From contig NZ_CP015583.1 in the NCBI RefSeq assembly GCF_001941945.1, forward strand, positions 4,240,501 to 4,304,500: 64,000 nucleotides of DNA, read 5' to 3'. Below the pieces are notes generated by a model that searched no databases, was not told the origin of the DNA, and worked only from the letters and a program-made list of their open reading frames with translations. The position numbers and the translations under genes are program-made. Shown here one piece after another: positions 63,554 to 64,000 of this stretch; positions within the stretch are counted from its first letter, which is position 1, and each line of letters opens with the position of its first letter. Origin of the DNA: Roseomonas gilardii. Its GTDB lineage: Bacteria; Pseudomonadota; Alphaproteobacteria; Acetobacterales; Acetobacteraceae.

Positions 63554-63990
63554 CACTTGCTCTCCCCGATCAGGCGCGCGACCCGTTGCAGTGCCAGCGT
63601 GTAGCCCTGGGTGCCGAAGCCCGCGATCACGCCGCTGGCCGCCAGCGTCACATAGGAATGATGCCGGAAGCTCTCGCGCTGGTGCACGTTGGAAATATGC
63701 ACCTCGATGATCGGCCCCTCGAAGGTCTTCAGCGCATCGAGGATGGCCACCGAGGTATGGGTGAAAGCGGCCGGGTTGATCACGATGCCCGCCGCCACCT
63801 CCCGCGCCTCGTGGATCCAGTCGATGATCTCGTATTCGCGGTTGCTCTGGTGGAAGCGGATTTCCAGCCCCAGCCCGGCGGCCGTCTCGCGGCAGGCCTG
63901 CTCCACATCGGCCAGGGTTTCATGGCCGTAGATCTGCGGCTGTCGCTTGCCCAGCAGGTTCAGGTTGGGTCCGTTCAGGACATAGACCAT
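63553..63990 (-). CDS. aroQ: Type II 3-dehydroquinate dehydratase
   Basis: 145 residues, normal length. Interconverts 3-dehydroquinate and 3-dehydroshikimate. [19 protein letters not shown] carries the Arg and Tyr of the active-site lid, [12 protein letters not shown] the Asn, and [17 protein letters not shown] the His. The ATG at 63990 is chosen; a GTG three codons upstream lies at the window edge. Coupled to the dehydrogenase gene by the TGATG overlap, so it probably serves quinate catabolism. Confidence 0.96.
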   Translation of the reverse strand: MVYVLNGPNLNLLGKRQPQIYGHETLADVEQACRETAAGLGLEIRFHQSNREYEIIDWIHEAREVAAGIVINPAAFTHTSVAILDALKTFEGPIIEVHISNVHQRESFRHHSYVTLAASGVIAGFGTQGYTLALQRVARLIGESK

Positions 63991-64000
63991 GCGTGTCACT

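Overview
The window is a very GC-rich, gene-dense chromosomal segment of a Gram-negative alphaproteobacterium. A Roseomonas-like member of the Acetobacteraceae (Rhodospirillales) is my best guess. This rests on gene content: a MucR-family zinc-finger regulator, an aa3-type cytochrome oxidase cluster with ctaB, ctaG and surf1, a Kdo lipid A pathway, an OlsB-like acyltransferase, and a DUF6525/DUF1826 zinc-related cluster. No rRNA, tRNA, CRISPR, phage or insertion-sequence gene was seen.

Layout. 1-2 kb holds an O-acetylation pair (MBOAT protein cut by the window edge, plus its SGNH-like partner). 2.2-6 kb holds regulators and a lipid gene: a LysR protein, a small secreted protein, an OlsB-like acyltransferase, a Fur-family protein, MucR and a TusA-like protein. 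6.3-8.5 kb is trpBA. 9-15.7 kb holds a TVP38 membrane protein with a GT2 glycosyltransferase, then ctaA, an orphan four-PAS histidine kinase and tldD, the last three overlapping end to start. 16-22 kb holds a YdeP-type molybdopterin oxidoreductase, an acetyltransferase, an alpha/beta hydrolase and an AI-2E-type exporter. 22-25.7 kb is accD-folC, a small membrane protein, trxA and an ArsR regulator with a zinc-type alpha-5 site. 25.8-37 kb is the cytochrome c oxidase cluster (ctaC, ctaD, ctaB, a small coxF-like gene, ctaG, ctaE, surf1), interrupted by an inverted OmpA-like gene, a PNPOx-like gene and a methyltransferase, and closed by an M32 carboxypeptidase. 37-42 kb holds an MFS exporter and waaA-lpxK with a DUF374 acyltransferase. 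42.7-48 kb is ilvD, a Tim44-domain protein and an S9 peptidase. 48-53 kb is a metal and cofactor locus: a Zur-like operator, DUF1826, a COG0523 GTPase, DUF6525, then a cobalamin riboswitch and a BtuF/BtuC-like pair. 53-64 kb is a divergent pyruvate kinase, then a quinate/shikimate-to-beta-ketoadipate catabolic cluster (quiC, a BKACE enzyme, pcaF, pcaJ, pcaI, pcaB, a pcaD-pcaC fusion, aroE and aroQ homologues).

The most unusual structure is not a gene. A roughly 310-base intergenic element occurs six times in full (starting near 6001, 8566, 15677, 29541, 36980 and 42232), all in the same orientation, and once as a degenerate inverted fragment (19850-19946). Each full copy has palindromic ends that are also related to each other as imperfect terminal inverted repeats, plus two inner hairpins. 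Stem sequences differ between copies while pairing is kept. Copies usually sit just behind stop codons, often between converging genes, and coincide with breaks in gene order that is conserved elsewhere (trpBA separated from accD-folC; ctaB separated from ctaG).

Several gene groups show translational coupling through ATGA, GTGA or TGATG overlaps: fur-olsB, trpB-trpA, GT2-TVP38, ctaA-kinase-tldD, DUF374-waaA, btuF-btuC, pcaL-pcaB-pcaI and aroQ-aroE. Functions are inferred from recognised families. No database search was run.
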